From assembly GCA_030657355.1 (NCBI GenBank), contig CP131056.1:496001-560000 (forward strand): DNA of 64,000 nt, written 5' to 3'. This stretch comes from Radicibacter daui. GTDB taxonomy: Bacteria; Pseudomonadota; Alphaproteobacteria; Radicibacterales; Radicibacteraceae. Of this stretch, positions 40,885 through 49,143 are shown in pieces. The stretch's first letter is position 1. Every line of letters begins with the position of its first letter. The translations under genes were made by a program, and so were the position numbers. The notes below the pieces were generated by a model. It was not told the origin of the DNA. It searched no databases and saw only the letters and a program-made list of their open reading frames with translations.

Positions 40885-43800
40885 CTAGCCTATGGTCATG
40901 AGGTTGGCATTGCCGCCGGCCGCCGCTGTGTTGGTGCAAACGGCGACTTCCTCCAGCAGCAGGTCGAGCGAGTAATCCATGCCGCCGCCGGCAAGGTCCG
41001 CCGCTGTCAGCCCCTGCAGGCTGACGATGGGGCCGGGCAGGGAGGCTGCCTTGCGGGCAACCGCCGCCAGTGCATCGCCATCGCCTTCAAACAGCAGGGC
41101 GGCGGGGGCACTGCCGGTGCTCCAGTCATCAACCAGTTCGATCTTGCCCTTGAGCGCTGCCGGCAGGCCGTCGAGCGCGGCCCTGGCGGCATCCTTCTCG
41201 ACCACCGGGCGGTTGCCGGTGGCAAGGGCGGCTGCCAGCTGGCGGCGCAGGCCCGCTGCCGTCTGGGCTACCAGCGCCACCCGGCCGCGCGGGCGCAGGG
41301 TGTAGAGGTTGCGCTCACCCACCGGGCCGGGTAGCTCCAGGGCCGTGCCGAGGGTGGAGCGGGCGATATACTGGCGTGCTGCTTCCGCCGTGTCCTTGTG
41401 GCCGGCGCCGGCCAGCCACTCCGCATAGGCCGTGGCTGCCGGTGCGGCTTCCGGCGTGCCCTTGCCGGCAAGGGCACTCTCGCCATTACCGGGGGCCACC
41501 AGACGGCTCAGATACAGCGGGCCGCCTGCCTTGGGGCCGGTGCCGGAAAGGCCGCGCCCGCCGAAGGGCTGCACGCCCACCACCGCGCCGACGATGTTGC
41601 GGTTGATATAGAGATTGCCGGCTTCGACCCGCGAGGTCACATGGGCGATGGTCTCGTCAATGCGGGTGTGCAGGCCGAAAGTCAGGCCGTAACCGGTGGC
41701 GTTGATCTCGTCGATCAGCTTGTCCAGCTGGCCGCGCTTGTAGCGCAGCACATGCAGCACGGGGCCGAAGACCTCGCGCTTGAGCTCGGCAAGGGAGCCG
41801 ATCTCGATCAGTGTCGGCGGCACGAAGGTGCCGCTGCGGGCGCCGGCCGGCAGGGTCAGCTGCTCCACCTTGCGGCCCTTGACCCGCATGCCGTCGATAT
41901 GGGCGTTGATGATCCCCAGCGCTTCGGTACTGATCACGGGGCCGACATCGGTGGAAAGCCGGTCCGGCTCGCCCACCGTCAGTTCCTGCATCGCGCCCTT
42001 GAGCATGGTGAGGATACGGCCCGCCACATCTTCCTGCAGACAGAGCACGCGCAAGGCCGAGCAGCGCTGGCCGGCACTGTCGAAGGCGGAGACCATCACG
42101 TCGCCCACCACCTGCTCGGCGAGGGCCGAGCTGTCGACGATCATGGCGTTCTGGCCGCCCGTCTCGGCAATCAGCGGGATCACATGGCCTTCCGGCGTCA
42201 GCCGCTCGGCCAGCTGGCGCTGGATCAGGCGGGCAACCTCGGTGGAGCCGGTAAACATCACGCCGCGCACGCGGGCATCGCCCACCAGCGCCGCGCCCAC
42301 ATCGCCGGCGCCTGGCAGCAACTGCACAGCGCCGGCCGGCACGCCGGCTTCCCGCAGGATTTCAACCGCGGCATAGGCGATGAGCGGGGTTTCTTCTGCC
42401 GGCTTTGCCAGTACCGGATTGCCGGCGGCAAGGGCCGCCGCGACCTGGCCGGTAAAGATGGCGAGCGGGAAATTCCACGGGCTGATGCACACCACCGGCC
42501 CCAGCGGGCGATGGCTGTCGTTGGAAAAGCCCTCGCGGATGCGGGCAGCGTAGTAGCGCAGGAAATCCACCGCCTCGCGCACTTCGCCGATGGCGTTGGG
42601 CAGCGTCTTGCCGGCCTCGCGCACGATGACGCCCATCAGGTGCGTCATGCGGCCTTCCATGATGTCGGCCGCGCGGGTCAGGGCATGGGCACGTTCTTCC
42701 GGCGGGGTGGCGGCCCAGATCGGGGCTGCGGCCAGCGCGCCGGTAAAGGCGGCGTCCACATCGGCCGGGGCTGCGTCCAGCACCGTGCCCACAAGGTCAC
42801 GATGGTTGGCGGGGTTGCGCAGCTCGCGGACAGCCGAGCCAGTAGCGCTCACGCCCTCAGCCAGCAGTGGCCTTGCGTTCCAGTTGTACTCCACGCCGGC
42901 AAGCAACGCGGCGGAGAGCGAGGCAAGGCGCTGCTCGTTGGACAGATCGAGGCCGCCGGAATTTTCCCGCTCGGCCCCCAGCAGGTCGCGCGGCAGGGCA
43001 ATGCGCGGATGCGGTGCCCCCAGCGGTTCGATGGCATGCGCTTCTTCCACCGGGTCTATGATCAGGGCGTCGACCGGGATGGCGGCATCGCCGATGCGGT
43101 TGACGAAGGAGGTGTTGGCGCCGTTTTCCAGCAGGCGGCGCACCAGATAGGCGAGCAGCGTTTCATGCGTGCCCACCGGCGCATAGATGCGGCACGGCCG
43201 GTTCAGCTTCTCGCGGCCGACCACCTCTTCATAAAGCGGCTCGCCCATGCCGTGCAGGCACTGGAACTCATACTGGCCGGCATAATAATTGGCGCCGGCC
43301 AGCGCATGGATGGTCGCCAGTGTGCGGGCATTGTGGGTGGCGAATTGCGGGAAGATGGCGTCCGGCGCTGCCAGCAGCTTGCGGGCGCAGGCGATGTAGC
43401 TGACATCGGTGTAGATCTTGCGGGTAAAGACCGGGAAGCCCTCAAGCCCGTCCACTTGCGCGCGCTTGATCTCGCTATCCCAGTAGGCGCCCTTGACGAG
43501 GCGGATCATCAGCCGGTGGCCGCTGCGGCGGGCAAGGTCGATGACATAGTCGAGCACGAAGGGCGCGCGTTTCTGGTAGGCCTGCACCACGAAGCCGATA
43601 CCGTTCCAGCCGGCAAGCTCCGGCTCGAAGCAGAGTGCTTCCAGCAGGTCGAGCGAGATTTCCAGCCGGTCGGCCTCCTCGGCATCGATGTTGATGCCGA
43701 TATCGTACTGGCGGGCAATCAGCGTCAGCGCCTTGAGGCGGGGCAGTAACTCGGCCAGCACCCGGTCATGCTGGGCACGCGAATAACGCGGATGCAGCGC

Positions 43801-44769
43801 CGACAGCTTGATAGAGATGCCAGGGCCTTCATAGATGCCGCGCTTTGCCGCCGCCTTGCCGATGGCATGGATCGCCTGCTCATAGTCGCGGTAATAACGC
43901 TCCGCATCCTCGGCCGTCGTCGCGGCTTCACCCAGCATGTCATAGGAGTAGCGGAAGCCTTTGGCCTCCAGCTTGCGGCTGTTGGCCAGCGCCTCGGCGA
44001 TGGTCTGGCCGGTCACGAACTGCTCGCCCATCATGCGCATGGCGATGTCCACGCCCTTGCGGATCAGCGGCTCGCCGCCGCGGCCGATCAGGCGGGTGAG
44101 CGCCGTGGCAAGGCCGGCTTCGCTGGCGGTGGTGGTGAGTTTGCCGGTAACGACAAGGCCCCAGGTGGCGGCATTCACGAACAGCGACGGGCTATGGCCG
44201 AGATGGGACTGCCAGTTGCCTTCGCTGATCTTGTCGCGGATGAGCGCATCGCGCGTTGCCCGGTCGGGGATGCGCAGCAACGCCTCGGCAAGGCACATCA
44301 GCGCGATGCCTTCCTGGCTGGAGAGCGCATATTCCTGGATCAGCCCTTCCACGCCGCCGCGCTGGCCCTTGGCGCGCAGTGCCAGCACCAGCTTGCGGGC
44401 AAGCTCGCGGGCATTCGCCGCCATCGGGGCCGGCAGTTGCGCCTGGCTGATGAGCAGCGGCAGGCATTCCGGCTCCGGGCGGCGATAGGCGGCGGTAATC
44501 TTGGCGCGTAGCACGGTCTGCGGCTGTACATGCTGGGCAAAGTCGAGGAAGGGTTGCGCCTGCTCGTCCGCCTCGGCGGGCAGGGTTGCGCCTTCATCGC
44601 TGCCGGCGTCATGGCCGGGCAGGGAGTCGCCGCGTTCCAGGCGCTCCAGCGTGTGCAGGATTGCCTGCTTGATCAGCCAGTGGGGCGTGCGACCCTGAAT
44701 TTCCGCAGCAGCCTTCAGGCGCTCGCGCAGGGTTTCGTCCAGTTTCACGCCGATCGTGGTCGTCGCCAT
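40885..44769 (-). CDS. putA: Bifunctional proline dehydrogenase / L-glutamate-gamma-semialdehyde dehydrogenase
   Basis: PutA (1294 aa) oxidises proline to glutamate in two steps, with FAD then NAD. The order is: an N-terminal ribbon-helix-helix domain (about 1-48, TTTIGVKLDETLRERLKAAA), the proline dehydrogenase barrel (DIGINIDAEEADRLEISLDL; RLVKGAYWDSEIKRAQ), the aldehyde dehydrogenase domain (LIAETGGQNAMIVDSSAL; the catalytic Cys in SAGQRCSALR near residue 902) and a long C-terminal domain typical of large PutAs. The DNA-binding domain means it can repress its own gene when proline is scarce. The start at 44769 follows AGGTGATAAAG. Confidence 0.97.
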   Translation of the reverse strand: MATTTIGVKLDETLRERLKAAAEIQGRTPHWLIKQAILHTLERLERGDSLPGHDAGSDEGATLPAEADEQAQPFLDFAQHVQPQTVLRAKITAAYRRPEPECLPLLISQAQLPAPMAANARELARKLVLALRAKGQRGGVEGLIQEYALSSQEGIALMCLAEALLRIPDRATRDALIRDKISEGNWQSHLGHSPSLFVNAATWGLVVTGKLTTTASEAGLATALTRLIGRGGEPLIRKGVDIAMRMMGEQFVTGQTIAEALANSRKLEAKGFRYSYDMLGEAATTAEDAERYYRDYEQAIHAIGKAAAKRGIYEGPGISIKLSALHPRYSRAQHDRVLAELLPRLKALTLIARQYDIGINIDAEEADRLEISLDLLEALCFEPELAGWNGIGFVVQAYQKRAPFVLDYVIDLARRSGHRLMIRLVKGAYWDSEIKRAQVDGLEGFPVFTRKIYTDVSYIACARKLLAAPDAIFPQFATHNARTLATIHALAGANYYAGQYEFQCLHGMGEPLYEEVVGREKLNRPCRIYAPVGTHETLLAYLVRRLLENGANTSFVNRIGDAAIPVDALIIDPVEEAHAIEPLGAPHPRIALPRDLLGAERENSGGLDLSNEQRLASLSAALLAGVEYNWNARPLLAEGVSATGSAVRELRNPANHRDLVGTVLDAAPADVDAAFTGALAAAPIWAATPPEERAHALTRAADIMEGRMTHLMGVIVREAGKTLPNAIGEVREAVDFLRYYAARIREGFSNDSHRPLGPVVCISPWNFPLAIFTGQVAAALAAGNPVLAKPAEETPLIAYAAVEILREAGVPAGAVQLLPGAGDVGAALVGDARVRGVMFTGSTEVARLIQRQLAERLTPEGHVIPLIAETGGQNAMIVDSSALAEQVVGDVMVSAFDSAGQRCSALRVLCLQEDVAGRILTMLKGAMQELTVGEPDRLSTDVGPVISTEALGIINAHIDGMRVKGRKVEQLTLPAGARSGTFVPPTLIEIGSLAELKREVFGPVLHVLRYKRGQLDKLIDEINATGYGLTFGLHTRIDETIAHVTSRVEAGNLYINRNIVGAVVGVQPFGGRGLSGTGPKAGGPLYLSRLVAPGNGESALAGKGTPEAAPAATAYAEWLAGAGHKDTAEAARQYIARSTLGTALELPGPVGERNLYTLRPRGRVALVAQTAAGLRRQLAAALATGNRPVVEKDAARAALDGLPAALKGKIELVDDWSTGSAPAALLFEGDGDALAAVARKAASLPGPIVSLQGLTAADLAGGGMDYSLDLLLEEVAVCTNTAAAGGNANLMTIG

Positions 44770-45075
44770 CTTTATCACCTGTCACCGGGGGCAGATCCGC
44801 CTGTATCAGCGCCCGTCGCGCCGGCGGTCTCCTGCCAATCCTCAATATCTGACGCCGGCAAACCGTAGGTGCAACCGTATTTTTGCAAAGGTTGCGCCTA
44901 TTATTCGATTGATTTCGCTGATGCCCGGATGATTCCCGGAAATTGGTTTTCTTGTCCGTATAAATGCCGGTTTCCGGCGGGGCTTTGATGCGTCGCGGCA
45001 GCTGGCGCGGTTGCTGCCCGCACCCGGGCGCTTTAAACAGAAGAAAAGAAAGGCAGCTTCCGGGAGGAAAACAGG
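44770..45075. other. Divergent control region between putA and an aldo/keto reductase
   Basis: A 306-bp gap containing the candidate PutA operator at 44870-44896 and a short AT-rich stretch around 44895-44965. A GGGAGG ribosome site precedes the plus-strand gene. No other gene is seen. Confidence 0.6.
44870..44896. promoter_or_regulatory. Candidate PutA operator repeats
   Basis: An exact GTTGCA hexamer, the motif bound by the E. coli PutA ribbon-helix-helix domain, lies on the minus strand at 44870-44875. A near copy GTTGCG lies on the plus strand at 44891-44896. They frame an inverted repeat, GCAACC with GGTTGC, about 100 bp upstream of putA. Confidence 0.5.
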
Positions 45076-46059
45076 ATGAACTACCGCAGATTCGGCAAGA
45101 CCGGCTGGCAGGTGTCGGAGATCGGCTTCGGCGCCTGGCAGATCGGCGCTTCCTGGGGTGATGTGAGCGAGGCGGATGCCGTCGCCGCCCTCAATGCCGC
45201 CATCGATGGCGGGCTCAATTTCATCGACACCGCCGATGTTTATGGCGATGGCCGCTCCGAGCGCATCATTGCCAGCGTGCTGAAGCACCGTAAGGAGGAC
45301 ATCCGCGTTGTCTCCAAGGCTGGCCGCCGCCTGCCGGCGCAGGCACCCGAGGGCTATACGCGGGAAAATCTCACCGGTTGGATCGAGCGCACGCTGAAGA
45401 ATCTGGAGATCGACACGCTCGATCTCGTGCAGCTGCATTGCCCGCACCCCACTGTCTATTACCGGCCGGAAGTTTTCGGGTATCTCGACGACCTCGTGAC
45501 GGCCGGCAAGATCCGCCACTACGGCGTTTCGGTCGAGCGGGTGGAAGAGGCGGTGAAGGCGGTCGAGTATCCGGGCGTTGCCTCGGTGCAGATCATCTTC
45601 AACATTTTCCGCCAGCGCCCGGCGGAGCGCTTCTTCGCGCTGGCGAAGGAAAAGGATGTTGCCATCCTCGCCCGTGTGCCGCTCGCCAGCGGTCTGCTGA
45701 CCGGCAAGCTGAATTCAGCAAGCCAGTTTTCCGCCGATGACCACCGCAACTTCAACCGCCATGGCGAAGCCTTTGACGTGGGCGAGACCTTTGCCGGCGT
45801 GCCGTTCGAGGTTGGTCTCGAGGCGGTCGACGCGCTGCGTCCGCTGGTGCCGGGCGGGGCGACCATGGCCCAGTTCGCCCTGCGCTGGATCCTGATGTTT
45901 GACGCGGTATCGGTCGTCATTCCGGGCGCGCGTAATGCCGCGCAGGCTGCGGGCAATGTTGCGGCCAGTGCGCTGGCCGCGCTCTCGCCGGACGTGATGA
46001 CCAGAGTGGCAGATATCTATGCCCGCCTCATCAAGCCGCACGTGCATCAGCGCTGGTAA
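45076..46059 (+). CDS. Aldo/keto reductase
   Basis: A 327-aa NADPH-dependent oxidoreductase of the AKR superfamily. The catalytic tetrad is visible: Asp51 and Tyr56 in FIDTADVYGDG, Lys81 in VVSKAG, and the His of LHCPHP. The C-terminal SVVIPGARNAAQAAGNVAAS is the cofactor-binding region typical of the AKR11-like/YhdN group. The substrate is unknown. It is divergent from putA, with GGGAGG before the start, and the MAPEG gene follows after 63 bp. Confidence 0.92.
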   Translation: MNYRRFGKTGWQVSEIGFGAWQIGASWGDVSEADAVAALNAAIDGGLNFIDTADVYGDGRSERIIASVLKHRKEDIRVVSKAGRRLPAQAPEGYTRENLTGWIERTLKNLEIDTLDLVQLHCPHPTVYYRPEVFGYLDDLVTAGKIRHYGVSVERVEEAVKAVEYPGVASVQIIFNIFRQRPAERFFALAKEKDVAILARVPLASGLLTGKLNSASQFSADDHRNFNRHGEAFDVGETFAGVPFEVGLEAVDALRPLVPGGATMAQFALRWILMFDAVSVVIPGARNAAQAAGNVAASALAALSPDVMTRVADIYARLIKPHVHQRW

Positions 46060-46761
46060 AGGCGGCTGCTTTTCTGCAGCCCGTCCGCCGGCCTTGCCGG
46101 TCTCCTTGTCAGGAACTTCCAGATGGCCCCTGCCACCCTGCTGCCCGTTACCCTGCTCTATGCCGGCCTGCTCGGCCTCCTGATGATGGTGCTGGTGCTG
46201 CGCGTCAGCCTGATCCGGCGCGGACGCAAGATCGCGTTTGGCGATGGCGGCGATGTCGAGCTGGCAAGCCGCATCCGCGTCTTCGGCAATTTCACCGAAT
46301 ACGTGCCCATGCTGCTCATCCTGATGGGGGTGCTGGAGCTGGATGGCGCGCCGGTGCTCTTCCTGCACGGGCTTGGCATCCTGTTTGTTGCCGCGCGGGT
46401 GCTGCATGCCCTCGGCCTGCATGCGGCGGATTTCTCCCGCTCGCGCATGCGTTTGCGGTCGCTGGGCGCGGCACTTTCCATGCTGTGCGTTCTGGCCGCC
46501 TCGCTGGCGGCGGTTGCGCTGTGGTTGCGGGCGGCCTGAGGCCGCCCGTTTCTGCTGCCCGGCCTGGTTGCTGCTGCCGCCAAGCGCCCGCTCGATCTTG
46601 CGGTCGGTGTTGTACTGGCTAAGGGCGTAGACCGACCAGATCGCAGCCGGCAGCCAGCCGATGATCGTCAGCTGCAGGATAAGGCAGATGATCCCGGCAA
46701 TCGGCCGGCCGATGGTGAAGAACTGCAGCCAGGGCAGGATCAGGGCGAGCAGCAGGCGCAT
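45715..46761 (-). CDS. Pmp3/YqaE-like membrane protein whose frame lacks a normal stop
   Basis: The first 60 residues (46582-46761) match the Pmp3/YqaE small membrane family: two hydrophobic helices split by a loop (LLLALILPWLQFFTIGRPIA, then ICLILQLTIIGWLPAAIWSV) and YALSQYNTDRKIERALGG. Family proteins usually end near here, but no stop occurs in any of the three minus frames close by. This frame runs on for 348 codons, antisense across the MAPEG gene and into the aldo/keto reductase. The tail is Gln/Arg/His-rich and looks like antisense noise. The real gene is probably the short head; a lost stop, an assembly error or a genuine long product are the options. Confidence 0.45.
   Translation of the reverse strand: MRLLLALILPWLQFFTIGRPIAGIICLILQLTIIGWLPAAIWSVYALSQYNTDRKIERALGGSSNQAGQQKRAASGRPQPQRNRRQRGGQNAQHGKCRAQRPQTHARAGEIRRMQAEGMQHPRGNKQDAKPVQEEHRRAIQLQHPHQDEQHGHVFGEIAEDADAACQLDIAAIAKRDLASAPDQADAQHQHHHQEAEQAGIEQGNGQQGGRGHLEVPDKETGKAGGRAAEKQPPLPALMHVRLDEAGIDICHSGHHVRRERGQRTGRNIARSLRGITRARNDDRYRVKHQDPAQGELGHGRPARHQRTQRVDRLETNLERHAGKGLAHVKGFAMAVEVAVVIGGKLAC
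46123..46539 (+). CDS. MAPEG family protein
   Basis: A 138-aa four-helix membrane protein of the eicosanoid and glutathione metabolism superfamily. Helices lie at about 6-26, 60-76, 80-98 and 112-134. The conserved FGNFTEYVPMLLILMGVLEL and ARVLHALGL segments match bacterial MAPEG proteins. Glutathione transferase or peroxidase activity is known for some members but cannot be assumed here. The stop codon sits in the loop of a strong hairpin. Confidence 0.88.
   Translation: MAPATLLPVTLLYAGLLGLLMMVLVLRVSLIRRGRKIAFGDGGDVELASRIRVFGNFTEYVPMLLILMGVLELDGAPVLFLHGLGILFVAARVLHALGLHAADFSRSRMRLRSLGAALSMLCVLAASLAAVALWLRAA
46528..46548 (+). terminator. Hairpin with the MAPEG stop codon in its loop
   Basis: A perfect 9-bp GC stem (46528-46536 with 46540-46548) whose 3-nt loop is the TGA stop. 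TTTCT follows, so it probably acts as a weak intrinsic terminator. Confidence 0.55.
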
Positions 46762-46884
46762 ACGGCAAGGTCTCCGCTTTTCCGGTGAGGCCGCCCGGAT
46801 CGGGCGCTCTCTACAGCAAACCGTAGTTCTGCTGTTTCCCGCCCGTCAATTATGCGGCTGAAAAGCAGGCTTTTGCGGGGCGTC

Positions 46885-47229
46885 TCAGCTCTTGCAGTAA
46901 ATGCCGTAGAGCACATTCAGCACTTCGGTCGCCTCGGGGCTGGCCAGGCGGTAGAAGATCTGCCGCGATTCCCGGCGTGTTTCCACAAGGCCGTCTTCGC
47001 GCAGCCGCATCAGATGCTGCGACAGGTGCGGCTGGCGCAGGCCCAGCAGCTGTTCCAGTTCGCCGACCGACTTTTCACCCGTCACCAGCTGGCACAGAAC
47101 CAGCAGCCGGTGTTCATTGGCCAGCGCCTTTAAAAGCTCGGCCGCCCGCCCGGCCTGCTGCTGCATGAGTTCGATTTCCATTGCCCTATTTCGGCCGCCG
47201 GGCGCGTCGAGATCAAGGGAAAGCGGCAT
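46885..47229 (-). CDS. bigR: ArsR-family regulator, BigR/SqrR-like persulfide sensor
   Basis: A 114-aa winged-helix repressor. The core VGELEQLLGLRQPHLSQHLM, then RLREDGLVETRRESRQIFYRL closely follows BigR. The two cysteines used by BigR/SqrR to sense persulfides are both present (Cys46 in VLCQL, Cys112 in YCKS). Sulfide-derived persulfides would release it from DNA. The start at 47229 has GGAGG 4 nt upstream; a GTG at 47262 that overlaps the previous stop is an alternative. It is second in a minus-strand pair with the persulfide dioxygenase-like gene and faces the sulfur transport genes across a shared promoter. Confidence 0.88.
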   Translation of the reverse strand: MPLSLDLDAPGGRNRAMEIELMQQQAGRAAELLKALANEHRLLVLCQLVTGEKSVGELEQLLGLRQPHLSQHLMRLREDGLVETRRESRQIFYRLASPEATEVLNVLYGIYCKS

Positions 47230-47258
47230 GCTGCCTCCGGCAATATCGGTGAACGGGA

Positions 47259-48137
47259 TCACAGGCGGTTTACCGGGATCTTCAGATAGCTGACCCCGTT
47301 TTCCTCCGGCGGCGGCATGTGGCCGGCGCGCATGTTGACCTGTATGGAGGGCAGCAGAAGTACCGGCATCGCCAGTTTGGCATCACGTGCTTCGCGCAAG
47401 GCGATGAAGTCCTTCTCCTCAGTGCCGTCATGCAGATGGATGTTGGCGCGCCGCTCCTCCCCGATGGTGGTCATGAAGCTCGGGTCACGGCCGGGCGGCG
47501 GATAATCGTGGCAGAGGAAAAGCCGCGTTTCGTCCGGCAGGGCCAGTAGCCGACGGGTCGATTGCCAGAGTGTGTGCGCACTGCCGCCGGGAAAGTCGCA
47601 GCGAGCGGTGCCGACATCGGGCATGAAGATCGTATCGCCAACAAAAACGGCATCTCCGACCACGAAGGCAAAATCCGCCGGTGTATGGCCGGGCACATGC
47701 CAGGCTACGGCATCGAGGTCTCCGATGGCGAAGTGCTCATTATCCTCGAACTGATGGTCGAACTGGCTGCCATCGGTGGCAAAGCCATGTTCGGCATTGA
47801 AGATGGTGCGGAAGATTTTCTGCACCGTCCTGACCGGGCTGCCGATGGCCGTACGTCCGCCGAGTTTGCCCTTGAGATAGGGCGCGGCGGAGAGATGGTC
47901 GGCATGGATGTGCGTTTCCAGATGCCACTGGGTGGTGAGGTGGTTCCTGCGCACGAAATCGATGAGGGCATCGGCCGAGCGGGTATCCGTGCGGCCTGAT
48001 TTGGGGTCGTAGTCCAGCACGGAATCGACAATCGCGCAGGCCGTGCCGGGGCCGGCATGGATCACGTGGCTGACCGTTGAGGTGGCCGGGTCGAAGAACG
48101 ATTGAACCTGGGGCCGTTGCAAATCGCTCATGGCCAT
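47259..48137 (-). CDS. blh: Persulfide dioxygenase-like metallo-beta-lactamase hydrolase (Blh/ETHE1 type)
   Basis: A 292-aa MBL-fold enzyme of the Blh/ETHE1 group, which oxidises glutathione persulfide to sulfite. The metal motif is THIHADH (His76, His78, Asp80, His81). WHVPGHTPADFAFVVGD, the Asp-bearing FVGDTIFMPDVGTARCDFPG and LCHDY follow. Blh in Xylella and Agrobacterium carries an extra N-terminal DUF442 rhodanese-like domain, which is absent here. GGAGAA precedes the ATG at 48137. It is the first gene of the BigR operon. Confidence 0.9.
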   Translation of the reverse strand: MAMSDLQRPQVQSFFDPATSTVSHVIHAGPGTACAIVDSVLDYDPKSGRTDTRSADALIDFVRRNHLTTQWHLETHIHADHLSAAPYLKGKLGGRTAIGSPVRTVQKIFRTIFNAEHGFATDGSQFDHQFEDNEHFAIGDLDAVAWHVPGHTPADFAFVVGDAVFVGDTIFMPDVGTARCDFPGGSAHTLWQSTRRLLALPDETRLFLCHDYPPPGRDPSFMTTIGEERRANIHLHDGTEEKDFIALREARDAKLAMPVLLLPSIQVNMRAGHMPPPEENGVSYLKIPVNRL

Positions 48138-48179
48138 TTCTCCGCTGAGGACGGGCCGCAGGGGCGGCCGTTGGGTATC

Positions 48180-48207
48180 AATATATTCGTATTGAATATA
48201 ATATCAA
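48180..48207 (-). promoter_or_regulatory. Probable promoter of the blh-bigR operon
   Basis: On the minus strand, -35 TTGATA (48202-48207), a 16-nt spacer and -10 TATATT (48180-48185). The start of blh is 43 bp further on. A plus-strand TATAAT (48197-48202) may serve the divergent genes. Confidence 0.5.
48182..48200. promoter_or_regulatory. Candidate BigR operator
   Basis: A perfect 7-5-7 inverted repeat, TATATTC-GTATT-GAATATA, in the divergent region. BigR/SqrR sites are AT-rich dyads with ATTC/GAAT half-sites, as here. It lies within the spacer and -10 of the predicted blh promoter, an ideal position for repression of both directions. Confidence 0.6.
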
Positions 48208-48252
48208 TATGGAATATGTAAGAAGCATCCAGTCCCCCATACGGTCTTGAAG

Positions 48253-48708
48253 ATGGAACATTTCACTCCCCTCCCGGCGCTTGCCGGCGGCCTGCTCATC
48301 GGCCTTGCCGCCGCGCTGCTCTTCAACCTGCAGGGGCGGATAGCAGGCATCAGCGGCATCTTCGCCGCGGGCCTTTCCGCGCTCCTGCGCCGCACCTGGG
48401 ATGAAGCCGCCTGGCGCTGGGCGTTTCTCATCGGGCTCGTGCTCGCCCCGCTGGCCCTGCGTCCGGGAACCGGTGAAGGCGCTCTTGAGGTCTGGCTGCC
48501 GGCTTCGCCGACCCCGACCGGCCTGCTGGTCGCCGCCGGGCTTCTGGTTGGCTTCGGCACAGCGCTTGGCAGCGGCTGCACCAGTGGCCATGGCGTCTGT
48601 GGCCTTGCCCGGCTTTCCCGTCGCTCCTTTCTGGCCACGGCGCTGTTCATGGTGGCGGCAGCTCTCACCGTTTTCGTGCGGCGTCACCTTCTGATGGCAG
48701 GTTTCTGA
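48253..48708 (+). CDS. YeeE/YedE family sulfur-transport half-protein
   Basis: A 151-aa membrane protein with about four helices, forming one half of a YeeE/YedE transporter. The cysteine-bearing hallmark GFGTALGSGCTSGHGVCGLA is clear; in the full-length thiosulfate transporter YeeE such cysteines line the path. It is the first of two half-genes (PmpA/PmpB-like), and its stop overlaps the start of the second (ATGA at 48708). The ATG at 48253 has no strong ribosome site; a TTG at 48247 is a close alternative. It probably moves a reduced sulfur species. Confidence 0.88.
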   Translation: MEHFTPLPALAGGLLIGLAAALLFNLQGRIAGISGIFAAGLSALLRRTWDEAAWRWAFLIGLVLAPLALRPGTGEGALEVWLPASPTPTGLLVAAGLLVGFGTALGSGCTSGHGVCGLARLSRRSFLATALFMVAAALTVFVRRHLLMAGF

Positions 48709-49136
48709 TGCTCGCAATCTTCTCCGGCCTGCTCAGCGGGCTTGTCTTCGGGGCCGGCCTTGTGATCTCCGGCATGAGCGATCCGGCCAAGGTGCTGGGT
48801 TTTCTCGATGTCGCCGGCAACTGGGACCCGAGCCTTGCCCTGGTCATGGCCGGAGCGATTCCGGTTGCCGCTATCGGCTTTGTCCTTGCCCGGCGCCGGG
48901 GCAGCTCGCTGTTTGGTGAGCGCCTTAACTGGCCCACTCGTAGCGACCTTGATCTGCCGCTGATTGTCGGCGCCATCCTCTTTGGCATCGGTTGGGGTAT
49001 TGCCGGCCTGTGCCCGGGCCCGGCGCTGGTGCGCCTTGCTTCCGGGCGAGAGGAGTCGTTGGTCTTTGTTCTCGCCATGGCTGTCGGCATGGGCGGGGCC
49101 ACGCTGCTCATGCGCCTCGTTCAAAAGAAAGGCTGA
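48708..49136 (+). CDS. YeeE/YedE family second half (DUF6691-type)
   Basis: A 142-aa membrane protein, the partner half of the sulfur transporter. It has GLLSGLVFGAGLVISGMSDPAKVLGFLD near the N-terminus and the Cys-bearing GIGWGIAGLCPGPALVRLAS near the C-terminus, both usual for PmpB-type halves. Its start overlaps the end of the first half and a TauE/SafE gene follows 7 bp later, so the three form one operon. Confidence 0.88.
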   Translation: MLAIFSGLLSGLVFGAGLVISGMSDPAKVLGFLDVAGNWDPSLALVMAGAIPVAAIGFVLARRRGSSLFGERLNWPTRSDLDLPLIVGAILFGIGWGIAGLCPGPALVRLASGREESLVFVLAMAVGMGGATLLMRLVQKKG

Positions 49137-49143
49137 CCCCGCG

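Noticed and set aside
41398-43749. 783-residue open frame on the plus strand
   Set aside because: Antisense shadow of putA; composition rich in Gly, Ala, His and Arg with no motif.
44842-45519. Minus-strand frame across the putA upstream region
   Set aside because: It covers the control region and the start of the aldo/keto reductase in antisense and matches no family.
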